A stretch of 64,000 nt of DNA from NCBI GenBank assembly GCA_947624215.1, contig CANQJJ010000004.1, positions 24,187 through 88,186 on the forward strand, written 5' to 3'. Source of the stretch: an uncultured Clostridia bacterium. Its GTDB lineage: Bacteria > Bacillota > Clostridia > Christensenellales > Borkfalkiaceae. How positions within the stretch are numbered: position 1 is the stretch's first letter; every line of letters begins with the position of its first letter. Made by a program: the position numbers and the translations under genes. Positions 17,780 to 27,121 of this stretch are shown here, one piece after another. The notes beneath the pieces were generated by a model that saw only the letters and a list, made by a program, of their open reading frames with translations, did no database searches and had not been told where the DNA came from.

Positions 17780-18110
17780 AAAGCAGACAGGCGTGAGCGA
17801 ACAAGGCATTCCCAATTACGTCATGTTGAGCCTGTCGAAACATCACCTTATTATAATAAAACTGCGGTGACCCTTCGACACAGCTACTTCGCCTTTGGCT
17901 CGTGTCGCGCTTAGAATACCAATAGAAGCCTCGCGCGGTCAGGGTGACGTAATAAAACGCATGGTTTGTCAACATGACGTAATTAGAACACATGGTCTGT
18001 TTATCAAACAGTCGGACTTCGTTCTTCGGGATCCTTCGGAGACAGCCATATCGGACTGCGTACAGCCCTCTTCTGCTCAGGATGACGCGCTTGCCCTCAG
18101 TCTTAAAAGG
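17780..18110. repeat. Mosaic intergenic repeat cluster IV
   Basis: Contains a family D MITE-like hairpin (CGTCATGTTGAGCCTGTCGA ... GCGGTGACCCTTCGACACAG) and a family B unit (CGGACTTCGTTCTTCGGGAT ... TGCTCAGGATGACGCG). No gene is seen between the SRP RNA and the LuxC-like gene. Confidence 0.75.
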
Positions 18111-18141
18111 CTTCTATGCGATAGAAATTTACAAAAAACTT

Positions 18142-19401
18142 TCACCTCTCTATCTCCACAACGCGAGTGTATTCGCGCAGGGGGTAGGTGCCGTCGTGGG
18201 CCTCGCCGAAGGCCGTGCGGGAGAGGTCTCCCCGCGTCACGCGCACGACGCCCGCACGCACGAGCAGGTCCGCAAGTTCCTCCCGCTCCTTTTCGGCGCA
18301 CAAAAGTCCGCAAGTCTGCAAATACCCCTTCTGTTTTTTGAGCGCCATCACGATCTCCCGCCGCGGGAGCGCCTTCACCCACACGTTGCGAAAGGTGAGC
18401 GAGAGCTGCAATTCACGGTCGGCGTCAACGGTCACAGACACGCCGTCTGCGCTGTAAACGCGGACATGGGTGCCCTCGATTTGGTCACATAGCAGATTTA
18501 CCGTGTTCCGTCCCCGCATTGCAGGGTCGGTCTTTCCCACGAGCAAATTCTCTTCGCGGAGGATCTCGAAAAAGCGTTCGGCAAACGCTTGGAGCTCCCC
18601 CATGTCCTCCGTATCCAAAAAGATGCCCTGGCAGGAGGAGCACAGCACCTGCTCGGTCGTGCAGATGTGCCGCGCGAGCGTCCTCAGATCCCCGTCCGAC
18701 GCACCCGCCGCCGCATAGGCAAAGGAGAGCTTGTGCCCCCACGGGATGAGCTTGGAGTTGACGCCGGAGAGCGACCGCGCCGCGCGCTGGGCAGCGTCCC
18801 CACCCCATACCACCACCCCGTCGGCATAGTCCGCGAGCCGCGTGAGGGTCTCCGTCTCGGTGGAGGGCACGTCAAAGACATAGATGTAGTCGGCGAGGAG
18901 CGCGTCCTCTTCGATGAGGTCGGAGAGCAGCCTTACCGAGATGCCGCCGTCGCCCGCAGGAAGTTTCAGGATATTCAGGTTCCCCGCGAGCAATCCCTCC
19001 GCGACGCTGTAAGCGGGCAGGCCGTCTACATTGCCCGCCGCGATGTGGAAGAGCACGCCGAGCGGAGCAAGCCGCCGCCTCGTCCCATCCTTGAGCGGGG
19101 GGAGTTCTTCGCCGTCGCCGCCGAGCTCGATCATGCACTTGTATTCCAGCATCTCGGCAGAAAAGGCCCGTACCATGTCTTGATAGCGGGCGTAGGAAAT
19201 GCCGAAATCCTGCAAAATGGGACGGGCGAGTTCGTCGTATTTCCCCGCCGCCGCCTTCTCAAACATGCGCCCGCAGGCCGCGATGACGCGCCGCGCCGTC
19301 AGCCGATTTTCGCCGAGGATGCGCGGGATGTCGCCCCCGAGCCGTTCGATGAGTTCGTCCTGCATGCTGTCGGGATACAGTTTTCCGCGATATAGGATCA
19401 T
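18142..19401 (-). CDS. LuxC-like acyl-CoA/acyl-protein reductase
   Basis: 419 aa, close to LuxC length. The family reduces an activated acyl group to aldehyde with NADPH. Visible features are a nucleotide-binding region (GVLFHIAAGNVDGLPAYSVAEGLLAGN), VVVWGGDAAQ and the likely nucleophile in TTEQVLCSSCQGIF, which matches the LuxC catalytic Cys region. The ATG at 19401 overlaps the LuxE-like stop by 4 nt (ATGA). With the upstream LuxE-like ligase it forms the acyl-activation/reduction pair of a fatty-acid reductase. No luxD or luxAB is present, so the role is not light emission; lipid or secondary-metabolite aldehyde supply is the inference. The 14-mer CGGACATGGGTGCC is at 18461. Confidence 0.85.
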   Translation of the reverse strand: MILYRGKLYPDSMQDELIERLGGDIPRILGENRLTARRVIAACGRMFEKAAAGKYDELARPILQDFGISYARYQDMVRAFSAEMLEYKCMIELGGDGEELPPLKDGTRRRLAPLGVLFHIAAGNVDGLPAYSVAEGLLAGNLNILKLPAGDGGISVRLLSDLIEEDALLADYIYVFDVPSTETETLTRLADYADGVVVWGGDAAQRAARSLSGVNSKLIPWGHKLSFAYAAAGASDGDLRTLARHICTTEQVLCSSCQGIFLDTEDMGELQAFAERFFEILREENLLVGKTDPAMRGRNTVNLLCDQIEGTHVRVYSADGVSVTVDADRELQLSLTFRNVWVKALPRREIVMALKKQKGYLQTCGLLCAEKEREELADLLVRAGVVRVTRGDLSRTAFGEAHDGTYPLREYTRVVEIER

Positions 19402-20513
19402 CTTCCCTCCCCCTTCAAAAGTTCTTCCGCGCCCTGCGCACAGGTGACGATGTCCTTGACCCCCACCCGCCCGCGGATCTCAAGATAGGGCGCGTCGCAG
19501 CCGCACGGGCAGGGTCCCTTGTGCAGAACGCCGATGTCGTCGGTGAGCACGCTGAGAAGAGGCATGCTCGCAATGGCGGGCGTGAGCAGGTTTACGAGCC
19601 CGGCCTGTTCGTAGCCCACGGGCTCGAGCGTATCCACGTCGCGGATGATGACCCGCGCATAGACGGGAACATGGAACCTGTGCGCGCGGCAGTCGGTATA
19701 GAGAATGGGATGCTCGACGGCGCCGAAAAACTCGACGATGTGGCTCTCGTCCACCCCGAGCACCTCGTAGGCGAGCCTGTAAAAGTCCTCCTTCTCCACG
19801 CGCTCGGCATAGAACTGCTTCCACCCGCCGCCGAGGCAGATCATCGACCCCTTCGGCAGTTTCACCGAGACGCCCTCCTCCTTCATCTGCCTGAGAAGAA
19901 AGTAGGTATAGGCGGGGAAGCCCATGGTGCGCACGGGCAGTCTCCCCTTTGCATACTTGATAAGCCGCTCTTTGAGGCCGTCCATGTCCACGCGGATGCC
20001 GCTCTCCGAGGTTTGGAGGGCATACACGCGCGAGACGGCGGGCGCCAGCAGAGTGAAGGCAAAGGCCGACTTGGCCGCACCCAAGCTGTTTTTCCGCGGG
20101 CGGTAGCCGAAGATGACGTAGCGCGTGGGCTTTGCCGACCAAAGACGGTGATATTTACAGATCCCGAGCACCATTTTGAGCTCGCGCCACAGCGTTTTGA
20201 GGTCGAATCCGACGTGCGACTTCTTCCCCCCCGTGCCGCTCGAGGTCACCTTGGCGATGAGCTTTTTTTCGGGCAGGGTGAAGAGCGTGTGCCGCTTGAA
20301 ATACAGCGTGGGCAGAACGGGCAGGCGCGCGAGATCCTCCTCCGTCTTCAAGTCATCGGGAGAAAACCCCGCCCCGTCGAGGATGCCCTTATACGCTTCG
20401 CTTCTCGCATAGTGGAAGGCGCAATTCTCCCGCATGGCGCGGAGAAAGAGCTCCTCCGTCGAGGCAACGTCGTAGGGCTTTTTTTGTGAAAACAACTTAC
20501 CTGTTGCGGACAT
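19398..20513 (-). CDS. LuxE-family acyl-protein synthetase (acyl-activating ligase)
   Basis: 371 aa. The LuxE/PaaK-like fold adenylates a carboxylic acid and passes the acyl group on. Family-like stretches are RLPVLPTLYFKRHTLFTLPEKKLIAKVTSSGTGGKKS (glycine/serine-rich ATP loop), GSMICLGGGWKQF and VEFFGAVEHPILYTDC. A C-terminal CPCGCD motif may bind a metal. The ATG at 20513 has the SD GGAGGTACC, part of which is the recurrent GGTACCATGTCC motif. Coupled to luxC by a 4-nt overlap. Confidence 0.85.
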   Translation of the reverse strand: MSATGKLFSQKKPYDVASTEELFLRAMRENCAFHYARSEAYKGILDGAGFSPDDLKTEEDLARLPVLPTLYFKRHTLFTLPEKKLIAKVTSSGTGGKKSHVGFDLKTLWRELKMVLGICKYHRLWSAKPTRYVIFGYRPRKNSLGAAKSAFAFTLLAPAVSRVYALQTSESGIRVDMDGLKERLIKYAKGRLPVRTMGFPAYTYFLLRQMKEEGVSVKLPKGSMICLGGGWKQFYAERVEKEDFYRLAYEVLGVDESHIVEFFGAVEHPILYTDCRAHRFHVPVYARVIIRDVDTLEPVGYEQAGLVNLLTPAIASMPLLSVLTDDIGVLHKGPCPCGCDAPYLEIRGRVGVKDIVTCAQGAEELLKGEGR

Positions 20514-20537
20514 GGTACCTCCGTTTTTCGTCTAAGG

Positions 20538-20570
20538 TGACGCGCCCGACCAAAACCGGCGGGCGCGTCA
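20538..20570. other. Strong GC hairpin between M18 peptidase and luxE-like gene
   Basis: Perfect 11-bp arms TGACGCGCCCG/CGGGCGCGTCA with an 11-nt loop. There is no T run on the minus strand, so it may be a stability or processing hairpin rather than a terminator. Confidence 0.6.
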
Positions 20571-20584
20571 GAAGAAGAATTTTC

Positions 20585-21982
20585 TTATTTCATGAAGGCG
20601 AGGAATGCCTTGTAGTTGCTATACAGGTCGGCCTTGGAGATGACCTCCCACGGCGCGTGCATGGAGATGACGGGCACGCCGAGGTCCACCGTGTCGATGT
20701 TGAGCTGGGCGACGAACTTCGCGACCGTCCCGCCGCCGCCGACGTCCACCTTGCCGAGTTCGGAGGTCTGCCAGACGACGCCATTTTCCGCGAACATCTT
20801 CCGCACCTCGCCCACGAATTCGGCGTTGGCGTCGTTGGAGCCGCTCTTGCCGCGCGCACCCGTGAATTTGCACATCGCCGTCCCGCACGAGAGCATGGCC
20901 GCGTTCATCTTCTCATAGACGCCCGCGAAGTTGGGGTCGTAGGCCGCGGTGACGTCCGAGGAGAGGCACTTGGAGTTGGCGCGCGCCCTGCGGTGGTTGC
21001 AGCGGAGGGTGATGGCGATCTCGTCCATGAGGTCTTCATACACCTTGCATTGGATGCCCGTCGTCCCCTCGCTGCCGATCTCCTCCTTGTCCACGAGCAT
21101 GGCGAGCACGGTGTGTTCAGTCTCGTTGTCGAGGACGGCCGTAAGGGCGGGGTAGGCGCACACGCGGTCGTCGTGGCCGTAGGCGCCGATGAGGGCACGG
21201 TCGAAGCCGACGTCGCGGGCCCCGAAGGCGGGAACGGCGGAGAGCTCTGCGGAGAGGAAGTCCTCCTCACAGATGCCGTATTTCTCGTGCAGGATGGAGA
21301 GCACGGAGAGCTTGATCTTCTCGGAGACCTCCTTGTCGGGATAGGGCAGGCCGCCGACGAGCACGTTGAGCTGTTCGCCCTCGATGATGCCGCTCGCCTT
21401 GCCGTTCATCTGCTCGCCGCCGAGGTGCGGGAGAAGGTCGTTGATGTAGAAGACGGGGTCGCCCGCTTCCTCCCCCACTTTGAGCTCCACTTTGGTGCCG
21501 TCTTTGAGGATGACGACGCCGTGCAGGGCGAGGGGGATGGCCGTCCATTGATACTTCTTGATGCCGCCGTAGTAGTGCGTCTTCAAAAATGCCATGCCGC
21601 TGTCCTCATAGAGAGGGTTCTGCTTGATGTCGATGCGGGGCGCGTCGATGTGGGAGGCGATGATGCGGAAGCCGTCCTTCTCCAAATTCTTGGTGCCGAT
21701 GCGGAAGACGACGACGGACTTACCGCGGTTGACGAAGTATTTCCTGTCCCCGGGGTGGAGCGGATCGCCGAATTTGTACTCGGTGAATCCCTTTTTCTTT
21801 GCAAGGGACACGGCATAATCGCACGCCTCGCGCTCTGTCTTGGCGGCGTCGAGGAAGGCCTTGTAGCCGTCGGCATAGATGAACATGGCGTCGCGCTCAT
21901 CCTTGGTGGCCGTTTCGAAGTAGTTGGTTTTCTTGTAGGCGAGCTCCTTCAAGAGCTCCTGACCTGCGCTGTTTTCAGACAT
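20585..21982 (-). CDS. M18-family zinc aminopeptidase
   Basis: 465 aa from the ATG at 21982 (SD AGAGGAG), the usual length for clostridial M18 peptidases. These form large cytosolic oligomers that remove N-terminal residues from peptides. Metal and catalytic motifs are visible: ASHIDAPRIDIK, MLVDKEEIGSEGTTGIQ, SSDVTAAYDPNF and a C-terminal VPVISMHAPWEVISKADLY. The N-terminal extension in the track (MGRSAAPF) is not supported. The gene stands alone, with a strong hairpin 15 nt after the stop. Confidence 0.93.
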   Translation of the reverse strand: MSENSAGQELLKELAYKKTNYFETATKDERDAMFIYADGYKAFLDAAKTEREACDYAVSLAKKKGFTEYKFGDPLHPGDRKYFVNRGKSVVVFRIGTKNLEKDGFRIIASHIDAPRIDIKQNPLYEDSGMAFLKTHYYGGIKKYQWTAIPLALHGVVILKDGTKVELKVGEEAGDPVFYINDLLPHLGGEQMNGKASGIIEGEQLNVLVGGLPYPDKEVSEKIKLSVLSILHEKYGICEEDFLSAELSAVPAFGARDVGFDRALIGAYGHDDRVCAYPALTAVLDNETEHTVLAMLVDKEEIGSEGTTGIQCKVYEDLMDEIAITLRCNHRRARANSKCLSSDVTAAYDPNFAGVYEKMNAAMLSCGTAMCKFTGARGKSGSNDANAEFVGEVRKMFAENGVVWQTSELGKVDVGGGGTVAKFVAQLNIDTVDLGVPVISMHAPWEVISKADLYSNYKAFLAFMK

Positions 21983-22114
21983 ATCTTTTTTCTCCTCTTT
22001 GATAAGATTTTTTTTATTTTTGGTTACACCCGCGCGCCCGCGAAAAGCCGTGCCATTTCGTGCATCGGGGAACGGGGCCGCAGAACGGCCCATCCCCTCT
22101 CACGGCGGCCCTTC

Positions 22115-24076
22115 TCACTTGCGGAAGACGAGCACGCTGAAACTGCGGGGCGGGAGGACTGCCGTGCGCGCTGAGGCGGGGGCGATCTCTTGGGGGACGA
22201 TCTTCCCGGGCTCGTCGATGGTGTTGTAGTCCGAAAGCTCCCCCTCGAGACGGATGATGCGGGTGAGCTGGCCGAAGTCGTGCGGGGCCTCCACTTCCGC
22301 TTCGAGCTCCTCCTCCGTCGCGTTGACGACCTTCACATAGGTATACCCCTCGCGCTCGCTCGCGGAGGCGTAGGTGCGGGGCATGTCCGTGACCGTCCTC
22401 AACGCAAAGTCTCCCGTGTAGAGCGCGTAGAGCTGTTGCACATAGTAATTTGCCGTGACGTAGGCGCGCTTGCCGTTGAACCAGATGAGGTCGGGGCTCC
22501 ACTCGGTGTAGCCGAGACGGCCGAAGAGCGGCGCATACGACTTCATCACGACGACGTCGGAATTGCGCTCCATGCCCGTCATGAAGGCGGCCTCGGCGAG
22601 GGCACCCTCCCAGCAGTTGGCCTGCGGGGCGTTGAAGAGCGCACAGCCCGAGCCGGGCACATGGGCGGCATACTCCCCCGCATAGACGAGCGGCCCGCGC
22701 GGGTAACTGTCGTAGACGTTCACATGGTCGTAGAGCCACTGCGGCGAGACGTAGAAATGCTCGTCGGAGCAGTAGACAAAATTTGCGTTTTCCTGCAATT
22801 TCTCACGCGTCCACTTCCACGCGTCATAGTAGCTGTCCGTCTCGAACGTCGGCCCCACCGTACCCACGATCCTGATGGCGGGATAGACCTCGTGGATGCG
22901 CTTTTCAAAGAGCTCGAAGCGCTTGTAAAACTCGTTGGGTGCGGGCTTGCCCGTGTCCTTTTGCACGGGTTCGGCCTCCCACTGCTCGTTTCCGACCCCC
23001 AAATACTCCAAATTGAAGGGAGCGGGGTGGCCGAGGTCGGCGCGGAGCTTGCCCCACATCGTCTCGGGCCCGCCGTTCGCAAACTCGATGAGGTCGAGCG
23101 CGTCCTGGATGTAGACCTCGAGCGCGGGGTCGTCGAGCGGCACGAATTCGGTGGACATATATTGACATGCGATCCCCACGGAGACCACGGGGAGCGGCTT
23201 GGCGCCGAGGTATTCGCACAGGCGGAAGTATTCGAAATAGCCCACGCCGAGCGTCTGCCCGTAGTGGGAGAAATCCGTGCGGAAGTTGTTCTCGGGGCAG
23301 GTCGCGTGCACTGCCCAGCGGTTCCAATTGTGGCGGCGGCGCTCAACTTGCCCCACCGATTCCTTCCAGAGATACCTGTTTTCGAGGCTGTTCCCCTCGA
23401 CGACGCATCCCCCGGGGAAGCGCAGAAAGCCCGGCTTCATCGCCTTCATGAGCTCGGCGAGGTCCCGCCTGAAAATGCCGAGAACGGCGTCCGACGGCAT
23501 GAGCGAGAAGCAATCGAGGTGTACCATGCCCGCGGTGAGCAGTTCAAAAACAAAATCTGCGGCGTCCGCGTCCGCCTTGCATTTCAAGGTCGCGCAGTAT
23601 CGGTGCCACTTGCCGTCGCCGATGGCCTTGAACTTCTTGCCGAGAAGAAGCGTCCCCTCCTTGAAGAGCCCTGCAAGCACCTTGCCGCGGTAGTCGTAGG
23701 AACGCATCCAGAAGGAGAGCTTGTATTCGACGCCCTCTTTGAGAAACACGCCGTCGTAGGCCTTGTTCTTCATGCCCTCGCCCGCCTTGGCCGTGAGGCG
23801 CATGTAGTGCGGGTTCTCGGCAAAGAGCGCCCTGTCCGTCTTGATCTTCATCTGGGTGGAAGCGCCCGCGGGATAGGCCTCCCACGCGTAGCCGCCGTCC
23901 TGCTCGACGATGTACCGGTCCCATTCGCCGTGCACGTCCTTGGCCTCGAAGTTGCGGTTTTCGAGGAGTTCGGCATACAGTCCGCCGTCGAGGTCATAGT
24001 TGAGGTCCTCGAAGAAGAGGCCGACGCCGCCCGCCTTGACGGGCACCCTGTCTTGTCTTGTAAACGTGATCTTCAT
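22115..24076 (-). CDS. GH51-type alpha-L-arabinofuranosidase
   Basis: 653 aa. It has an N-terminal carbohydrate-binding-like domain (residues about 1-170; YRGKVLAGLFKEGTLLLGKK), a TIM barrel from about 190, and a C-terminal beta domain ending VLPPRSFSVLVFRK. The likely acid/base is Glu in YLGVGNEQWEAE and the nucleophile Glu in LVYAGEYAAH, as in GH51. It would remove arabinofuranosyl side chains from plant polysaccharides. No signal peptide is seen, so it acts on imported oligosaccharides. No sugar transporter or regulator lies beside it. Confidence 0.92.
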   Translation of the reverse strand: MKITFTRQDRVPVKAGGVGLFFEDLNYDLDGGLYAELLENRNFEAKDVHGEWDRYIVEQDGGYAWEAYPAGASTQMKIKTDRALFAENPHYMRLTAKAGEGMKNKAYDGVFLKEGVEYKLSFWMRSYDYRGKVLAGLFKEGTLLLGKKFKAIGDGKWHRYCATLKCKADADAADFVFELLTAGMVHLDCFSLMPSDAVLGIFRRDLAELMKAMKPGFLRFPGGCVVEGNSLENRYLWKESVGQVERRRHNWNRWAVHATCPENNFRTDFSHYGQTLGVGYFEYFRLCEYLGAKPLPVVSVGIACQYMSTEFVPLDDPALEVYIQDALDLIEFANGGPETMWGKLRADLGHPAPFNLEYLGVGNEQWEAEPVQKDTGKPAPNEFYKRFELFEKRIHEVYPAIRIVGTVGPTFETDSYYDAWKWTREKLQENANFVYCSDEHFYVSPQWLYDHVNVYDSYPRGPLVYAGEYAAHVPGSGCALFNAPQANCWEGALAEAAFMTGMERNSDVVVMKSYAPLFGRLGYTEWSPDLIWFNGKRAYVTANYYVQQLYALYTGDFALRTVTDMPRTYASASEREGYTYVKVVNATEEELEAEVEAPHDFGQLTRIIRLEGELSDYNTIDEPGKIVPQEIAPASARTAVLPPRSFSVLVFRK

Positions 24077-24143
24077 AGCGATCTCCTTGCGGCATGGCCG
24101 CCTTTCTGATGGCGCAAATGCTGCGCTGTTGTATTTTTTTCGC

Positions 24144-25832
24144 TCATTCGACGGAGTGGGCGATGTAGGTGATATGGTCGGCCGCGCGCTCCAAATTCCC
24201 GACGAGGTTGATGAACACGCCCGAGTTCTGCGGCTGGCACTTGCCCTCGTTGAGGCGCTTGATGTGCCTGTCGATGCAGGTGCGGCGGTCCCTGTCTATC
24301 TCGTCTTCGAGCGCGTCCACGGCGCCGAGGCTCGTCTTGTCCTTGTAGAGGAAGGTGGCAAGGGAGAGCACATAGAGCCTCTTGATCTTCTCATACATCC
24401 CGCTTATCATCGAAAGGAATTCCTCCGAGAAGACGAGCTCGTCGCTGACGTAGTGGTAGGTATATTTGGTGACGTTGTCGGCAAGCTCGCCGATACGCAT
24501 GATGTCGTTGAGAACGTAGTGCAGCGTGGACACGGTACGCTCGTCTTCGGTCACGAGGGAGGCCGTGGAGATCTTCACGAGGTAGGATACGGCCAGCCTG
24601 TTCGCCTCTGCGAGCCGCGCGTTGTGCAGGGAGACGTGCTCCGCCGCCCCCGTGTCCTTTTTCAAAAAGGCGCCGAAGGAGGTATCGAGGGTGTCCATGG
24701 CGTAGGAGAACATCTTGCCCGTCTCGTGATACAAAAACCCGAGCGCGACGGACGGGCTGCGCATGAGGCGTTCGTCGAGGGGATCGAAGATGCTCTCTTC
24801 GCTCTCCCCCGCTTCGGTCTTTTTCTCGCGCACGATGTGCTCGGCGAGCCACACAAAGCCCTTCACGAAGGGCAAAAACAGGAGGGCGTTGATGACGTTG
24901 AACAGTGTGTGGAAGGTGGCGATCTGCAGGGTGGGCCCGAGTCCCTCCTTGCCGAACACGGTGATGTCCGAGGGGAAGATGCCCGCGAGCACGGTATCGG
25001 CAAAGCCCGGCCAGCAGACGAGCACGGCCATAAAGATGACTGCCCCGAAGAAGTTGAAGAGGAAGTGGATGACGGCCGCGCGCTTGGCGTTGGGATTGGC
25101 CCCGAGCGAGGAGAGAAGCGCCGTGACGCAGGTGCCGATGTTGGAGCCGATGATGATGTAGAGGGGGGAATTCCCGCCCCCGCCGATGACCATGCCGAGG
25201 GCGGCCATCGTGATGATGATGGCATTCACCGCCGTGGAGCTCTGCACGAGCGCCGTGATGGCGATGCCGAGAAGCAGCAGGAGGAAGGGGTCCGTGACGG
25301 AGGAGAGCAGGCCCGAGACGGTGTTGAAGGCGTCGGAGCCCCGCTCGAAGGTGAGCGCGCTTGACATGAATTTGAGCCCGACGAAGATGAGCCCGAATGC
25401 CGCGACGACGTTGCCCACCGACTTCATCCGCTCGCTCTTGGAGAACATCGTGATGAACACGCCCGCCGCCGCGAGGGCGAGAAAGAGCGCCGTGATATCC
25501 GACCCCGCGAGCGCGATGACCCACGCATTGAGGGTGGTGCCGATGTTGGCCCCCATGATGACGGCTGTCGCCTGAAAGAGCGTCATGATGCCCGCATTGA
25601 CGAGGCCGACGACCATGACCGTCGTGAACGCCGAGCTCTGGCCCAAGATGGTCATCGCGGTGCCGATGCCCACGCCCGCGAACCTGCTCTTCGCCGTTCT
25701 GCCGAGCAGGCGTTGCAGTTTGCCGTGGGCGAGACGCGTCATGTTGTCCGAGAGCATCTTCATGCCGATGAGGAAGGTCCCCATGCCGCCGAAGATCTGC
25801 ATCACGATCTTAACGATATCCCATGCGTCCAT
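24144..25832 (-). CDS. Na/Pi-cotransporter family protein with C-terminal PhoU-like domain
   Basis: 562 aa from the ATG at 25832 (MDAWDIVKIVMQIFGGMGTFLIGMKML); the track start is 30 codons too early. Two inverted Na_Pi_cotrans repeats carry the QSS motifs: GQSSAFTTVMVVGLVNAG near residue 65 and ALVQSSTAVNAIIITM near 205. A PhoU-like helical bundle occupies the last about 220 residues (RIGELADNVTKYTYHYVSDELVF). It probably takes up phosphate with sodium at the membrane, with the PhoU domain tuning activity. Own promoter at 25861. Confidence 0.92.
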   Translation of the reverse strand: MDAWDIVKIVMQIFGGMGTFLIGMKMLSDNMTRLAHGKLQRLLGRTAKSRFAGVGIGTAMTILGQSSAFTTVMVVGLVNAGIMTLFQATAVIMGANIGTTLNAWVIALAGSDITALFLALAAAGVFITMFSKSERMKSVGNVVAAFGLIFVGLKFMSSALTFERGSDAFNTVSGLLSSVTDPFLLLLLGIAITALVQSSTAVNAIIITMAALGMVIGGGGNSPLYIIIGSNIGTCVTALLSSLGANPNAKRAAVIHFLFNFFGAVIFMAVLVCWPGFADTVLAGIFPSDITVFGKEGLGPTLQIATFHTLFNVINALLFLPFVKGFVWLAEHIVREKKTEAGESEESIFDPLDERLMRSPSVALGFLYHETGKMFSYAMDTLDTSFGAFLKKDTGAAEHVSLHNARLAEANRLAVSYLVKISTASLVTEDERTVSTLHYVLNDIMRIGELADNVTKYTYHYVSDELVFSEEFLSMISGMYEKIKRLYVLSLATFLYKDKTSLGAVDALEDEIDRDRRTCIDRHIKRLNEGKCQPQNSGVFINLVGNLERAADHITYIAHSVE

Positions 25833-25860
25833 ACTTTTTCCCGTTCCCCTTCTTGGCCCC

Positions 25861-25890
25861 ATTATAACAGGGAAAGAGGGGCTTTGTCAC
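25861..25890 (-). promoter_or_regulatory. Promoter of the Na/Pi cotransporter gene
   Basis: Minus-strand GTGACA, 18 bp, TATAAT, about 30 nt before the ATG. Confidence 0.65.
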
Positions 25891-25919
25891 GCATTTTGCA
25901 TGATTTTGTGCAAATTTAT

Positions 25920-27113
25920 TTATCCGCGGGTCTTTCTCCTGCGGCGGAGGATGTCGCCCGCCCCGAGCGCGAGCGGACAGGAAAAGGAATAGACCCCCTG
26001 CACGAGCTTGGCGTCGAACGTCTTGACGCCGTCGGGGCCTACCATGTCCGCGACGCATACCTCACGCCCAAAGTTTTCACCGGGCGAGAGCACTTCGAGA
26101 ACGTCCCCCTCGAAGAAACGGGTGCGCATCTCGACCTGCACGCGGCCGCCCTCACAGCCCAAGACGACGGCGATGAAGTCGCACGTCCCCTGCTTTTGCG
26201 AGCCGCCCTGCGAGGCCGCCCCGCTCGCCCCCGGATAGGCCGTATACTCCCTGTGCGTCAGCGTTTCGAGTTCATCCGCGAGAGCATTTGCGTCCCCCCC
26301 GTCCAAAATGCGGCGGTAGGCGTTGACGACGGTGGCGAGGTAATATTCGCTCTTCATGCGCCCCTCGATCTTGAAGGAGCACACCCCCGCCGCTTCGAGC
26401 CCGCGAAGGCCCGCCGCCATGTTGAGGTCCTTGCTGTTGAGAAGATAGGTCCCGCGCGCGTCCGTCTCCACGGGCAGCCAGCCGCTCCCCTCCTCCTTTG
26501 CGCGGATCTCATAGGCATACCTGCACGCCTGCACGCATGCCCCGCGGTTGGAACTGCGCCCGTCGAGAAAATCCGAGAGGTAGCACCTGCCGCTGTATGA
26601 AATGCACATCGCGCCGTGAACAAAGGCCTCGAGCTCCAATCCGGGCACGGCGTCATGGATCTCGGCGATCTCGGGCGGGGTCACCTCGCGGGCGAGGACG
26701 ACGCGGCTTGCCCCGAGTTCATACCACATGGCCGCGGCCTCGGCGTTCATCGTGTTGGCCTGCGTGGAGATGTGCACGGGAAGGCCGGGCGCGACCCTCC
26801 GCGCGAGACGGAATACGCCCATGTCCGAGACGAGCACGCCGTCGGGCCCGAGCTCCCCGAGGAAACGAAGGTGCCTTTCAAGGGCGGGAAGATCGGCGTT
26901 CTTCGCAAAGATGTTTGCGGCGACATAGAGGCGCTTCCCGCGGGCATGGGTATAGGCAATTGCCTCTGCAAGCTCTTCATCGGTGAAATTGTCGGCAAAA
27001 CTGCGCAGGGAAAACGCGCGGCCGCCGAGGTAGACGGCGTCGGCCCCGAAGTAGAGCGCGAGCTTCAATTTCTTAAAATTGCCCGCGGGAGCGAGCAATT
27101 CGGGTTTGTTCAT
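25920..27113 (-). CDS. trhP: U32 peptidase-family protein, probable tRNA U34 hydroxylase TrhP
   Basis: 397 aa from the ATG at 27113; the track start at 27440 lies in the methyltransferase. The N-terminus PELLAPAGNFKKLKLALYFGADAVYLGG and the U32 signature EAFVHGAMCISYSGRCYLSDFLDGRSSNRGACVQACR place it in the U32 family. TrhP members use prephenate to hydroxylate the wobble uridine of tRNAs. The cysteine set (C-x6-C, then CVQAC) fits the Fe-S ligands proposed for these enzymes. It lies 8 nt downstream of a TrmR-like methyltransferase, as in the Bacillus yrrM-N-O locus, which favours TrhP over RlhA. C-terminal domain from about residue 310. Confidence 0.85.
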   Translation of the reverse strand: MNKPELLAPAGNFKKLKLALYFGADAVYLGGRAFSLRSFADNFTDEELAEAIAYTHARGKRLYVAANIFAKNADLPALERHLRFLGELGPDGVLVSDMGVFRLARRVAPGLPVHISTQANTMNAEAAAMWYELGASRVVLAREVTPPEIAEIHDAVPGLELEAFVHGAMCISYSGRCYLSDFLDGRSSNRGACVQACRYAYEIRAKEEGSGWLPVETDARGTYLLNSKDLNMAAGLRGLEAAGVCSFKIEGRMKSEYYLATVVNAYRRILDGGDANALADELETLTHREYTAYPGASGAASQGGSQKQGTCDFIAVVLGCEGGRVQVEMRTRFFEGDVLEVLSPGENFGREVCVADMVGPDGVKTFDAKLVQGVYSFSCPLALGAGDILRRRRKTRG

Positions 27114-27121
27114 TTCAGGCC

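Noticed and set aside
17392-17993. Protein-coding ORFs over the SRP RNA and repeat cluster IV
   Set aside because: The DNA is accounted for by the SRP RNA and by family D and B repeats.
20486-25364. Long plus-strand ORFs over the M18, GH51 and Na/Pi genes (20486-22174, 22190-24109, 24000-25364)
   Set aside because: These are antisense shadows of GC-rich coding DNA. The minus-strand genes carry intact catalytic motifs.
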